Of a stretch of 58,907 nt of DNA, positions 10,620 through 20,007 are shown piece after piece. The first letter of the stretch is position 1; the number at the start of each line of letters is the position of its first letter. Where the stretch lies: positions 1-58,907 of the forward strand of contig DYZK01000052.1 in NCBI GenBank assembly GCA_020741275.1, in the 5' to 3' direction. The notes beneath the pieces were generated by a model. The model saw only the letters and a program-made list of their open reading frames with translations, was not told the DNA's origin and did no database searches. The position numbers and the translations under genes were made by a program. This stretch comes from Corynebacterium urealyticum (GTDB lineage: Bacteria; Actinomycetota; Actinomycetes; Mycobacteriales; Mycobacteriaceae).

Positions 10620-13600
10620 ATGTGGACGAAGATGGATTCTGTGACTAACCCAGACGTTCCCGAGGATTCCGCTGACAGCGCAGGCCACGGCAGCACGCCA
10701 CCGGCCAAGCCACCCGCAGGCCAGCGCGGCCGCTTCATCGAAGCCCGCCCACCCGCGCTGGCCCCCCAAGCGCGCGAAGAAGCCGACGCCCCGGAAACAA
10801 CGGACGACTACTCCTCGCTGAGCGTCGCCCCCTCCAAGCACGGCCAGGAACCCGAAGACACTACGCCCGAGGCCCCAGCCGCCCCCGTCGTGGACTTCCG
10901 CCGGCCCGCCTCGGGAATCCACCTGGCCAACGAGCGGCTCGCCTACGACCGCTACGAGTTCGGCCTCGCCGAAGAACTCGGACACTCCGTCGACCCTGGG
11001 GCGGACCCCGCCGGCCGCGAATACCGCGCTGAACGCCAGCCCGCCCGAGCGCTGGCCACCGCCGGTGCCGGGGCCGCCCGTGTCACAACCGCCACGGCAG
11101 AAGCAGGCTCCGGCACCCCGGCAGCCACCGCAACCGGCGGCAGCGGCGACGTCCCACCGGAGGAAGGCACCCCCACGGATCGCACCGCGGCAGCCGCGGC
11201 GGAACAGGACAAGCAGAACGAACAGCCCTCAGACGCCGACGTCGTCCGCACCGGCGGCTCCATGGCCATCGCGACCCTCCTGTCGCGCATCACCGGCTTC
11301 CTCCGCACCGTCCTCATCGGCTCCGCGCTCGGCGCCGCCGTCGCCTCCGCATTCAACACGGCGAACACCCTGCCGAACCTCATCACGGAGCTTGTCCTCG
11401 GCGCGGTGCTGACCTCCCTGGTCGTCCCCGTGCTCGTCCGAGCCGAGAAGGAAGACGCCGACCGCGGCGAAGCCTTCATCCGAAGACTGTTGACGATGAC
11501 GTTCAGCATCACCGTCATCATCAGCCTCCTCGCCGTCGGCGCGGCCCCCTGGCTGATCAGACTCACACTTGACCAAGACGGCCAGGTCAACGTCCAAATG
11601 GCGACAATGTTCGCCTACCTGGTGCTCCCGCAGATCTTCTTCTACGCCATGTTCGCCGTGTTCATGGCCGTGCTGAACACCAAGGGAGTATTCAAACCCG
11701 GCGCGTGGGCGCCCGTGGTCAACAACCTCGTGACCATCACCGTCCTCGGCGGCTACCTGCTACTGCCCGAGGACACGAAGCTCCAGCCCACCGACCACGT
11801 CACCATCAGCGACCCGCACGTGCTGCTGCTGGGGCTCGGAACCACCCTCGGCGTGGTCTTCCAGGCACTCATCATGGTGCCCTACCTCCGCAAGGCGGGC
11901 ATCAACCTGCGACCCCTGTGGGGCGTGGACGAGCGCCTGAAGAACTTCGCCGGCATGGGCGTGGCCATCGTGCTCTACGTGGCCATCTCCCAGGTCGGTT
12001 GGGCCGTCAATAACCAGATCGCCTCCAGCGCCGCCGAGGACGCCCCGACGATCTACATGAACGCCTGGCAGCTGCTGCAGATGCCCTACGGCGTCATCGG
12101 CGTGACCCTGCTGACCGCCGTCATGCCGCGCCTGTCCCGCAACGCCGCCGACGGCGACGATAAGGCCGTGGTCCGGGACCTCACCGTCGCCACTCGCCTG
12201 ACCATGTTCGCGATGATCCCCATCATCGTGTTCATGACCGCATTCGGCGGGATCATCGGACCGGCACTGTTCGCCTACCGCTCCTTCTCCATGGAGACCG
12301 CGAGCGTGCTGGGTTGGACCGTCTCCTTCTCCGCCTTCACGCTCATCCCGTATTCCCTGGTGCTGCTGCACCTGCGCGTGTTCTACGCACGCGAGGAGGT
12401 CTGGACCCCGACCTTCATCATTGCCGGCATCACGATCACCAAGATCGCGCTGGTCTCCATCGCGCCGTTCATCGCCACCGAGCCGCGACTCGTCGTGGTG
12501 CTGCTGGGTGCTGCCAACGGCTTCGGCTTCGTCACGGGCGCGATCATCGGCGTGCTGCTGCTGCGCCGTTCCCTGGGCAACCTCAACTCCCGCGAAGTGA
12601 TGCACACCAGCATCTGGGCCGTCGGCGCCTCCCTCGTCGGCGCGCTCGTCGCCTGGCTGGTGGACTTGGTTCTCACCAACACGATCATCACCCCCGGCCA
12701 GAACCCGGGCTTTTTGATCCGCCTGGTCATCACCGGCCCGGTCTTCCTCATCGCCACCGGCGTGGTCATGGCGCGCTCCAAGCTGCCCGAGGTGCTCACC
12801 GTCGGCTCCGCGCTCTCCCGTGTCCCTGGTATCGGCCGTTTCTTTTCCGGACGTCAGGCCGACGAGGAACCGGGCTCCGCCGCAGAGCGCATGGCTCCCA
12901 CCCCGCTGGGCCCCGCAGAGGCCGCCCGCGAGGCTGCCGTGGCCAACTCCCTGCTACCGCCCCTGCCGCCACTGTCCGCAGGGCGCGTGCGCGGCCCACG
13001 CCTGGTGCCCGGCGCGCCAATCCTGGACGGGCGCTACCGCCTGCTCGCCGACCACGGTGGCTCCACCGCCGCCCGATACTGGCAGGCCCGACGCACCGCT
13101 ACCGGGGAGCTGGTTGGGCTCACCATTCTCGACCCGCTGGCAGCGGTGCGCCAGGGCAAGCGCCCCGGCGAGTACGTGCCGAACCAGTCCCGACTGGTGA
13201 TGCAGGTCAAGCAGGACATGTCGCGGAAGTCCCGCGCCATGATGGAAGCCCAAGAGGCCGCCCTGGCACGCGCTGGTGAAGGCTCCCAGGGCGAGGACGC
13301 GAACCCGCTGGCCGGGCTCGCGCAGATCCACCAGGTCATCGACAGCCCCGGCAGCGTGGTCGTGGTCTCCGACTGGACAGACGGCTCCGCGCTCTCCGCG
13401 GTGGCGGAATCCAGCCCGGATCCGCTGGCCGTCGGCTTTGCCGTGGCCGACCTCGCCGAGGCCGCCGCGGAGATGCACGACCGTGGCCTGGCCCTCGGCG
13501 TGGACCACCGCGACCGCATCCGCATCAGCACCGCGGGCGGCGCCGTCCTCGCCTTCCCCGGCTACCTGCCGAATAACTCCTCCGCGCAGGACATGCAGGG

Positions 13601-15056
13601 CATCGCAGCCGTCCTCGAACTCCTGCTGGCCAACGTGCCGGTCTCGGAGATCCCGAAGGAACTGCTGGCCGAGTCCCTCGCCGCCAGCGACCTCAGCGCC
13701 GAGCAACGCGCCGCCGTCATTAGCGGCGGGGCGGCCAACCCGGTCACCGCGCACGCCGAAGCCAGCGACGCGGACGACGATGACGCAGACCGCGACACAG
13801 ACGGCCACCGCGATGAGGGCGACGTCCCACCGAATCCGGCGGACCGCGACCCCCGCGAGCTGGCGACCAGGCTGCGCTACCTCACCTCCGGAGAGCTGGC
13901 CATCAATCCGGACGAGGCGCCGACCCCGCAGGTCCAGAAGACCGGCTTCGGTGTCCGCCAGGCGCGCGTGCACAACGTGGCCGTCATCGGCGGCATCGCC
14001 ATCGGCACCGCCCTGCTCATCGCCGCGCTCGTCGCCAGCCTGCTCAGTGTGCTCGGCGGGGGACGGCAGGACTCGCCGCTGTCCACGGACTCCATCCGCT
14101 CCGGCGCGGAGGGCATCATCAACCGCGAGGCGACGATCGTCCCGATCCGCAACGTCCGCGAATGGATGCCCTCCGGCGCGAAGGGCACCCTCGACGCACC
14201 GGAGGACGTCCAGCTGGTCAACGACGGGCGGGCGGCGACGAAGTGGGAGTCCGACTCCTACCTGAGCCCACTGGGGAGTACTCCGGAGGCCACGAAGGAG
14301 GGCATCGGCCTGCTCGTGGACCTGCCGACCGGCACCCGCATCCAGGTGCTCCAGCTGGAGGGCCTGGCACCCGGCATGAAGGTCGAGCTGCGCCGCGTCG
14401 ACGGTGCCACCGCGCCGACCGACCCGGCGGCACCGAGCGGGGCGGCTATCCCGAACGAGGCGGGTGCCAAGGCCTCTGCCCAGCCAAGCGCTTCGGAGGA
14501 GCCGACCAGCACCCCGGAGGCCACGCCGGAGGGTGAGGCGACGGCCACCACGACCAGCGGAAACCAGTCCGCCAACCTGCGCAAGGTCCCGCTCTCCCTG
14601 GACGAGACCACCTCGCTGGGCACCGTGACTGCCACCGAGTCCACGATGAACGTGGAGTTCCGCGGCGATGACGGGCAGGACGTCCTCGTGGGCAGCGGTG
14701 CGAACCAGAAGCTGCTGAAGGCCATGGCAGAGGCCAAGGCCAAGAGCGCGGCGAAGGCTGGCGGCGCGGACGGTGCGGAAGGCTCCGAGTCCGAGGAGGA
14801 GCGTGCCGAGGACGCCGAGAAGAAGGAGCAGGGCACCAAGCCGATGAAGCAGCTGCTGATCTGGATCACCCAGTTGCCTGAGGCCGACGGCCGCGCCACC
14901 CTCGGCGAACTGCGCGTCATGGGCACCTGGCAGGGCCAGAACCGCGTGGACGAGACCAGCACCGCGCCAAGCAGTGCAGCGCGGGGGAGTGCTGGTCGTG
15001 GCAATGCTGCGAAGGGAGCAGGTAGCCCCGCGGAGCCCGTAGCCGCTAGTCAGTAA
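10620..15056 (+). CDS. murJ: lipid II flippase MurJ/MviN with C-terminal pseudokinase and extracytoplasmic domains
   Basis: MVN core (MAIATLLSRITGFLRTVLIGSALGAAVASAFNTANTLPN...) then kinase-like DGRYRLLADHGGSTAARYWQARR. Confidence 0.93.
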   Translation: MWTKMDSVTNPDVPEDSADSAGHGSTPPAKPPAGQRGRFIEARPPALAPQAREEADAPETTDDYSSLSVAPSKHGQEPEDTTPEAPAAPVVDFRRPASGIHLANERLAYDRYEFGLAEELGHSVDPGADPAGREYRAERQPARALATAGAGAARVTTATAEAGSGTPAATATGGSGDVPPEEGTPTDRTAAAAAEQDKQNEQPSDADVVRTGGSMAIATLLSRITGFLRTVLIGSALGAAVASAFNTANTLPNLITELVLGAVLTSLVVPVLVRAEKEDADRGEAFIRRLLTMTFSITVIISLLAVGAAPWLIRLTLDQDGQVNVQMATMFAYLVLPQIFFYAMFAVFMAVLNTKGVFKPGAWAPVVNNLVTITVLGGYLLLPEDTKLQPTDHVTISDPHVLLLGLGTTLGVVFQALIMVPYLRKAGINLRPLWGVDERLKNFAGMGVAIVLYVAISQVGWAVNNQIASSAAEDAPTIYMNAWQLLQMPYGVIGVTLLTAVMPRLSRNAADGDDKAVVRDLTVATRLTMFAMIPIIVFMTAFGGIIGPALFAYRSFSMETASVLGWTVSFSAFTLIPYSLVLLHLRVFYAREEVWTPTFIIAGITITKIALVSIAPFIATEPRLVVVLLGAANGFGFVTGAIIGVLLLRRSLGNLNSREVMHTSIWAVGASLVGALVAWLVDLVLTNTIITPGQNPGFLIRLVITGPVFLIATGVVMARSKLPEVLTVGSALSRVPGIGRFFSGRQADEEPGSAAERMAPTPLGPAEAAREAAVANSLLPPLPPLSAGRVRGPRLVPGAPILDGRYRLLADHGGSTAARYWQARRTATGELVGLTILDPLAAVRQGKRPGEYVPNQSRLVMQVKQDMSRKSRAMMEAQEAALARAGEGSQGEDANPLAGLAQIHQVIDSPGSVVVVSDWTDGSALSAVAESSPDPLAVGFAVADLAEAAAEMHDRGLALGVDHRDRIRISTAGGAVLAFPGYLPNNSSAQDMQGIAAVLELLLANVPVSEIPKELLAESLAASDLSAEQRAAVISGGAANPVTAHAEASDADDDDADRDTDGHRDEGDVPPNPADRDPRELATRLRYLTSGELAINPDEAPTPQVQKTGFGVRQARVHNVAVIGGIAIGTALLIAALVASLLSVLGGGRQDSPLSTDSIRSGAEGIINREATIVPIRNVREWMPSGAKGTLDAPEDVQLVNDGRAATKWESDSYLSPLGSTPEATKEGIGLLVDLPTGTRIQVLQLEGLAPGMKVELRRVDGATAPTDPAAPSGAAIPNEAGAKASAQPSASEEPTSTPEATPEGEATATTTSGNQSANLRKVPLSLDETTSLGTVTATESTMNVEFRGDDGQDVLVGSGANQKLLKAMAEAKAKSAAKAGGADGAEGSESEEERAEDAEKKEQGTKPMKQLLIWITQLPEADGRATLGELRVMGTWQGQNRVDETSTAPSSAARGSAGRGNAAKGAGSPAEPVAASQ

Positions 15057-15236
15057 CGGCTGGGTGGGGGAGCCCGGCGCGGGAGCCCGCGCCACCGGTT
15101 ATCCACAGCGCGGCCCCCTGACCGGCTGAGCTGTCCACAACTTTGAGCGCCCCGGCGTCATCGACATCACGATGGCCGGGGCGCTCATTAGTGTCTAAGC
15201 CACGATCCAGGCTCACCAGGGGAAAGGGGAGGGGCC

Positions 15237-15893
15237 ATGACGGCACCAGTCACCGACACACAGCACAGCACCCCGCCGCATCGGGCGGCAGCCACCACGT
15301 GGGGCACCGCACCGAGCAACGCGGGGGACGCGGCCAGCGCGCGCCGCACCGACCAGGAGCTGCTCGCCGAGCACATCGCCGGCGACCCGCTCGCACTCCA
15401 CACACTGCTGGCCCGTCACGAGGTCCGCATGCACTGGGCGGAACGCGCCGCCGGCGTCCCGGAGAACGAACTGGCGGACGTCCACCAGGAAGCCGTCCTG
15501 AAAATCCACCGCTGCGCCGCCACCTTCCGCCACCGCTCCAGCGTCGTGACCTGGATGGTGACCATCGCACACCGCACCGCCCTGAACTTCGTGACCGCCC
15601 AGCACCGGCGCGGGCACCGCCACCGCGAGGACATCAGCGACTGCGAACGCGACCTGCCGACTACGCACGCCGCACCGAACCGGGAGCTCAGCGTTGACCT
15701 GCACAACGCGTTGGCCAGCATCCCGATTCTGTTCCGGCAGACCGTCGTGCTGCGCGGGATGTTCGGCTACTCCATCTCCGAGATCTCCGCGATGCTCGAC
15801 GTCGCGCCCGGCACCGTGAAATCCCGCTACTCGCGGGGGCGACGCCTGCTGCAGGACCACCTCGTGCTCGCCGACTATGCCGACCACCCCTGA
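15237..15893 (+). CDS. sigM: ECF RNA polymerase sigma factor SigM
   Basis: Sigma-70 region 2 and 4 pattern (SISEISAMLDVAPGTVKSRYSRGRRLL), next to trxB/trxA as in actinobacteria. Confidence 0.88.
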   Translation: MTAPVTDTQHSTPPHRAAATTWGTAPSNAGDAASARRTDQELLAEHIAGDPLALHTLLARHEVRMHWAERAAGVPENELADVHQEAVLKIHRCAATFRHRSSVVTWMVTIAHRTALNFVTAQHRRGHRHREDISDCERDLPTTHAAPNRELSVDLHNALASIPILFRQTVVLRGMFGYSISEISAMLDVAPGTVKSRYSRGRRLLQDHLVLADYADHP

Positions 15894-15978
15894 GCTGGGA
15901 ATATATCCCGTGTCTGGTGGGTTAGATAAAGTGCGTTAGGAAAGCGAAACCCACTTCAAAGAACACGAGCGAGGTCAC

Positions 15979-17043
15979 ATGTCTCAGCCCTTCCTGCAGG
16001 CCAACGTCGGAATCGGAGTGAACAAGGCGGGCGATGCCGCGGACGCGGCCACCCCTGCCGATACTCCCGATACCTCCGCCAGCTCCGGCGGTACCCACGA
16101 CCCTGCGGAGAAGATCCACAACGTGATCATCGTGGGCTCCGGGCCAGCCGGCTACACCGCCGCGATCTACGCCGCCCGCGCCGAGCTTGAGCCGATCGTC
16201 TTCGAGGGCATGGACTTCGGCGGCCTGCTGATGCAGACCACCGAGGTGGAGAACTTCCCGGGCTTCGCCAAGGGCATCCAGGGCCCAGAGCTGATGGACG
16301 AAATGCGCAACCAGGCGGAGCGTTTCGGCGCCGACCTGCGCATGGAGGACGTCGAGAAGATGGACCTGAGCGGCGAGATCAAGAAGGTCTCGGTAGATGG
16401 CGAAGAGTACCAGGCACGCGCCGTCATCCTCGCAACCGGTGCGGCACCGCGCTACCTGAACATCCCGGGCGAGCAGGAGATGATCGGCCGCGGCGTGTCT
16501 GCCTGCGCCACCTGCGATGGCTTCTTCTTCAAGGACCGCAAGATCGCCATCGTCGGCGGCGGCGACTCCGCGATGGAGGAGGCAGACTTCCTCACCAAGT
16601 TCGGCGAGACCGTGACCCTCATCCACCGCCGCGACGAGTTCCGCGCATCCAAGATCATGCAGGAGCGCGCACGCCAGAACCCGAAGATCGAGTTCCTCAT
16701 GAACTCCAAGGTCACCGCCGTCCACGGCGAGAACGCGGTGACCTCCCTGACCATTGAGGACACCGTCACCGGCGAAAGCCAGGAGATGGAATTCGACGCC
16801 CTCTTCGTCGCCATCGGCCACGACCCGCGCGTCGGCGTCTTCGAGGGCCAGGTGGAGCTGAAGGAGGACGGCTACGTCAAGGTTGCCGAGCCCAGCACCG
16901 CCACCAGCCTGCCGGGCGTGTTCGCCGCTGGCGACCTCGTGGACTCCCACTACCAACAGGCCATCACCGCAGCTGGCAGCGGCTGCCGCGCCGCCCTGGA
17001 CGCAGAGCACTACCTCGCCGCACTGCCGGCCAACGAGGGCTAA
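15979..17043 (+). CDS. trxB: thioredoxin-disulfide reductase
   Basis: [31 protein letters not shown] active site, C-terminal [23 protein letters not shown]. Confidence 0.95.
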   Translation: MSQPFLQANVGIGVNKAGDAADAATPADTPDTSASSGGTHDPAEKIHNVIIVGSGPAGYTAAIYAARAELEPIVFEGMDFGGLLMQTTEVENFPGFAKGIQGPELMDEMRNQAERFGADLRMEDVEKMDLSGEIKKVSVDGEEYQARAVILATGAAPRYLNIPGEQEMIGRGVSACATCDGFFFKDRKIAIVGGGDSAMEEADFLTKFGETVTLIHRRDEFRASKIMQERARQNPKIEFLMNSKVTAVHGENAVTSLTIEDTVTGESQEMEFDALFVAIGHDPRVGVFEGQVELKEDGYVKVAEPSTATSLPGVFAAGDLVDSHYQQAITAAGSGCRAALDAEHYLAALPANEG

Positions 17044-17172
17044 AACTCCACGCCACAGCACACTGCTGGCCTCCCGAGCTTTTCCGGGATTCACGGTATC
17101 CTGGGACAAGGAAAACCCCCGGTGGACCACCCAAGCCCAAGGACCACCCAACCCCGGAAAGGCAGGGCCCGC

Positions 17173-17496
17173 ATGTCGAACATCATCACGGTCACGCAGC
17201 AGACGTTTAAGTCCACCGTTGTGGAGTCCGACCTGCCGGTGCTCGTGGATTTCTGGGCCCAGTGGTGCCAGCCCTGCCTGCGCATGAACCCCACCCTCGA
17301 AGAACTTGCCGAGGAGATGGATGGTCGCGCCGTCGTCGCGAAGGTCAACGTCGACGAAGAGCGCGCGCTCGCAGCGATGTTCCAGGTGATGTCCATCCCA
17401 GCCCTCATGGTCTTTAAGGACGGCAAGAAGGTCGCGGAATTCACGGGCCTGCAGCCGAAGGGCACCCTCGTCGAGAAGCTGGAATCCCTCGCCTAA
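17173..17496 (+). CDS. trxA: thioredoxin with atypical WCQPC active-site motif
   Basis: MSNIITVTQQTFKSTVVESDLPVLVDFWAQWCQPCLRMNPTLEEL; SIPALMVFKDG cis-Pro loop. Confidence 0.92.
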   Translation: MSNIITVTQQTFKSTVVESDLPVLVDFWAQWCQPCLRMNPTLEELAEEMDGRAVVAKVNVDEERALAAMFQVMSIPALMVFKDGKKVAEFTGLQPKGTLVEKLESLA

Positions 17497-17552
17497 AGCG
17501 CGGGAAACCCTGGACCACCAGCAACTGTTCGGAAAGTAGGACGCAGCGAGCC

Positions 17553-18779
17553 GTGACGGATAAACAACACGCCGAGAACCACGCCCCCCGCGTGAGCCAG
17601 CAGAATGTGCTGCTCACCGTGGGCGATAAGAGCCCCCGGGTCGCCGAGGTGCGCAGCGCACTCGCCCGGCTCGGCATGCTCTCCGATTACGGCGCCGACC
17701 TCACGGCCTCCAATAACGAGCAGTGGTCCGAAGAAGAGGAATTCTTCGACGCCGTCTTGGCCACCACCCTGCGCGCCTTCCAACAGCAGCGCGGCATCAT
17801 CGCCGACGGCGTGATCAACGAAACCACCCTGCGCGCCTTGCGCGAGGCCTCCTACAAGCTTGGCAACCGGGTGCTCAGCCTGCAGGACCCGCAGTACGTC
17901 GGCGACGACGTCTCCGAACTCCAGTCCCAGCTCTACGACCTGGGCTTTTACATCGGTCGGGTGGACGGGCACTTCGGCCCGGACACCCACCAGGCCGTCT
18001 CCCAGTACCAGTTCGAGTACGGGCTGAACTCCGATGGCATGGTCGGTCCGGAGACCCTCCGTGCGCTGGCCTACCTGGGGCGCCGCATCACCGGCGGCTC
18101 CCCGAACTCCATCCGCGAGAAGGAAATGATCCGCGCCGCCGGTCCGCAACTCTCCGGCAAGCGCGTGGTCATCGATCCGGGCTGCGGCGGCTCCGACGAG
18201 GGCACCGCTGTGAAGGGCCCGTTCGGCGCGATCACCGAGCAGGAGATCCTCTGGGACCTCGCCAACCGCCTGGAGGGGCGCATGATCTCCGCGGGCATGG
18301 AGACGATCCTCTCCCGCAGCCGCACGGCAAACCCCAGCGACACCGAGCGGGCGGACCTGGCCAATGCCTTCGGGGCAGATCTGGTGATCTCCCTGCGCAC
18401 CGATAGCTACCCGAACGAACGCGCAAACGGCGTGGCCAGCTTCTACTTCGGTTCCGAGAACGGCTCGAGGTCCATGGTCGGCGAGAAGCTCTCGGGCTAT
18501 ATCCAGCGCGAGATCGCCGCCCGCACCGACCTGCTGAATTGCCGCACCCACGCCCGCACCTGGGACATCCTCCGGCTCACGAAGATGCCGACTGTGCAGG
18601 TCGTCCCCGGTTATCTGACGAACCCGGAGGACGCGGCAGCGCTGACTTCGCCGGAGGTGCGCGACATCATCGCGGAGGCCATCGTCGTCTCCGTGAAGCG
18701 GCTGTACCTGATGGACAAGGATAGCCACCGCACGGGGCAGTTCAGCTTTACCGAGCTGCTGCGCATCGAGCAGCAGTAG
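17553..18779 (+). CDS. cwlM: CwlM-type N-acetylmuramoyl-L-alanine amidase-like protein with two peptidoglycan-binding repeats
   Basis: PG_binding_1-like N-terminus plus degenerate Amidase_3 fold (VVIDPGCGGSDEG...MPTVQVVPGYLTNPED); located after trxA. Confidence 0.85.
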   Translation: MTDKQHAENHAPRVSQQNVLLTVGDKSPRVAEVRSALARLGMLSDYGADLTASNNEQWSEEEEFFDAVLATTLRAFQQQRGIIADGVINETTLRALREASYKLGNRVLSLQDPQYVGDDVSELQSQLYDLGFYIGRVDGHFGPDTHQAVSQYQFEYGLNSDGMVGPETLRALAYLGRRITGGSPNSIREKEMIRAAGPQLSGKRVVIDPGCGGSDEGTAVKGPFGAITEQEILWDLANRLEGRMISAGMETILSRSRTANPSDTERADLANAFGADLVISLRTDSYPNERANGVASFYFGSENGSRSMVGEKLSGYIQREIAARTDLLNCRTHARTWDILRLTKMPTVQVVPGYLTNPEDAAALTSPEVRDIIAEAIVVSVKRLYLMDKDSHRTGQFSFTELLRIEQQ

Positions 18780-18790
18780 GGGAGAGGCGC

Positions 18791-19615
18791 TTAGAAGGCC
18801 TCACCCTCGCGGTCGAGGAAGAGGTTATATGCGCCGGAGACCTCCCGGCGATAGCGCGGGTAGAGCTCGTGATCGTCCACGCGCTCGAACTCGGACTCCT
18901 CAACCACATCCATGGAGAGCATTGGAGCCACGCTGAGGGCGTCCTTCAGCAGGTTGCCCGTGTGGAGAGCCTCCGGCGTCTGCCAGCCGCGATAAGCCTC
19001 TGGCACGTAGCTGGGGGCGTTCTCGATCCGCAGGCTAGGGTCCAGGCTGGACCTGGAGCTTGCTGCGCTCGACGGGGAGGGGAAGGACGGCGTCCCGCTG
19101 TACTCCAGGCCCGCATCCTGCGTGATTCCACGTGCTTCGTTCTCCTGCTTCCGCAGAAGCTCGTCGAGGGCGTCCTCGTCGCGGGCGAAGACCTCCACAG
19201 CACTGAACCCGCGGCGGCCGGCCTCCACGAGGACCGTCTCGATCAGGCGGTGCTCCAGGTAGAGGCCCATGAAGGCGTCCTCGACGTACACATCGCTCAG
19301 CAGTAGCGCGTCGGAGGATACGGAGGAGGGGAGGCCCTCCACGCCCGGCAGGAAGCGCGCTGGGGCGAAGAATACGGTCGCAGCGGGCTGCAGCTTGCGG
19401 CCGGGCACGCCCGTCCCCACAAAGGCCGTGAAGCCACAGGTGCCCCAGCTCATCAGCGTGCGCTGGATCCACAGCTGCTTGTCGAAGGCCGGATCCTCGG
19501 TATGGGTCGGCCCATACAGCGGGTCCCACGGCAGCGCCCAGAACGTGCTGAGTGCGGCGTCTTCCGTGATTTGCTGCGCGTTATCAAAGCTCAGAGCGCG
19601 GATTTCAACCTCCAC
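18791..19615 (-). CDS. conserved hypothetical protein (Rv3916c-like position; possibly GNAT-like)
   Basis: ORF convergent with cwlM and upstream of parB, syntenic with mycobacteria. Confidence 0.65.
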   Translation of the reverse strand: MEVEIRALSFDNAQQITEDAALSTFWALPWDPLYGPTHTEDPAFDKQLWIQRTLMSWGTCGFTAFVGTGVPGRKLQPAATVFFAPARFLPGVEGLPSSVSSDALLLSDVYVEDAFMGLYLEHRLIETVLVEAGRRGFSAVEVFARDEDALDELLRKQENEARGITQDAGLEYSGTPSFPSPSSAASSRSSLDPSLRIENAPSYVPEAYRGWQTPEALHTGNLLKDALSVAPMLSMDVVEESEFERVDDHELYPRYRREVSGAYNLFLDREGEAF

Positions 19616-19807
19616 GGTCTCTCCCTCCCTGATGAGCTTAAAACGGTTGGCTCAACTATGGCGTAATGATCTGTCTGAACGGGCCAAGCAACGCCGGGAA
19701 CCTCGTGGGCTCGCCCAGTCTGGGCCGGTTGTTGCTTCTGCGGCCTATTTTAGGACGACCTCTCGCCCCATGAGGAGATTTAGAAAATCGACCTGAAAAA
19801 CTCGGAT

Positions 19808-19823
19808 TGTTTCACGTGAAACA
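19808..19823. promoter_or_regulatory. parS site TGTTTCACGTGAAACA
   Basis: Exact 16-bp ParB-binding palindrome. Confidence 0.97.
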
Positions 19824-20007
19824 ATTGCGAGCGCCGATGTGGGGATTACAAGACCAGATACGGCCCCGCAGCACCGACCCGGCTGGCTCTGGCAATCCGA
19901 ACAGGCGCAGGTGCCCAACTGAGCCACGTGTGCCCACTGCAAGCGCGTGAGTCCGCCGGGTGCTGCCGTCGGCTGGCGGCCACGGCGAGCTGCCCCTGGC
20001 GCAGAAA

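Noticed and set aside
12954-15095. 713-aa minus-strand ORF opposite murJ
   Set aside because: Antisense shadow of the murJ C-terminal region.
15897-15909. GGGAATATATCCC as an operator palindrome upstream of trxB
   Set aside because: Only the outer 4 bp are symmetric; better read as a possible ECF -35 element.
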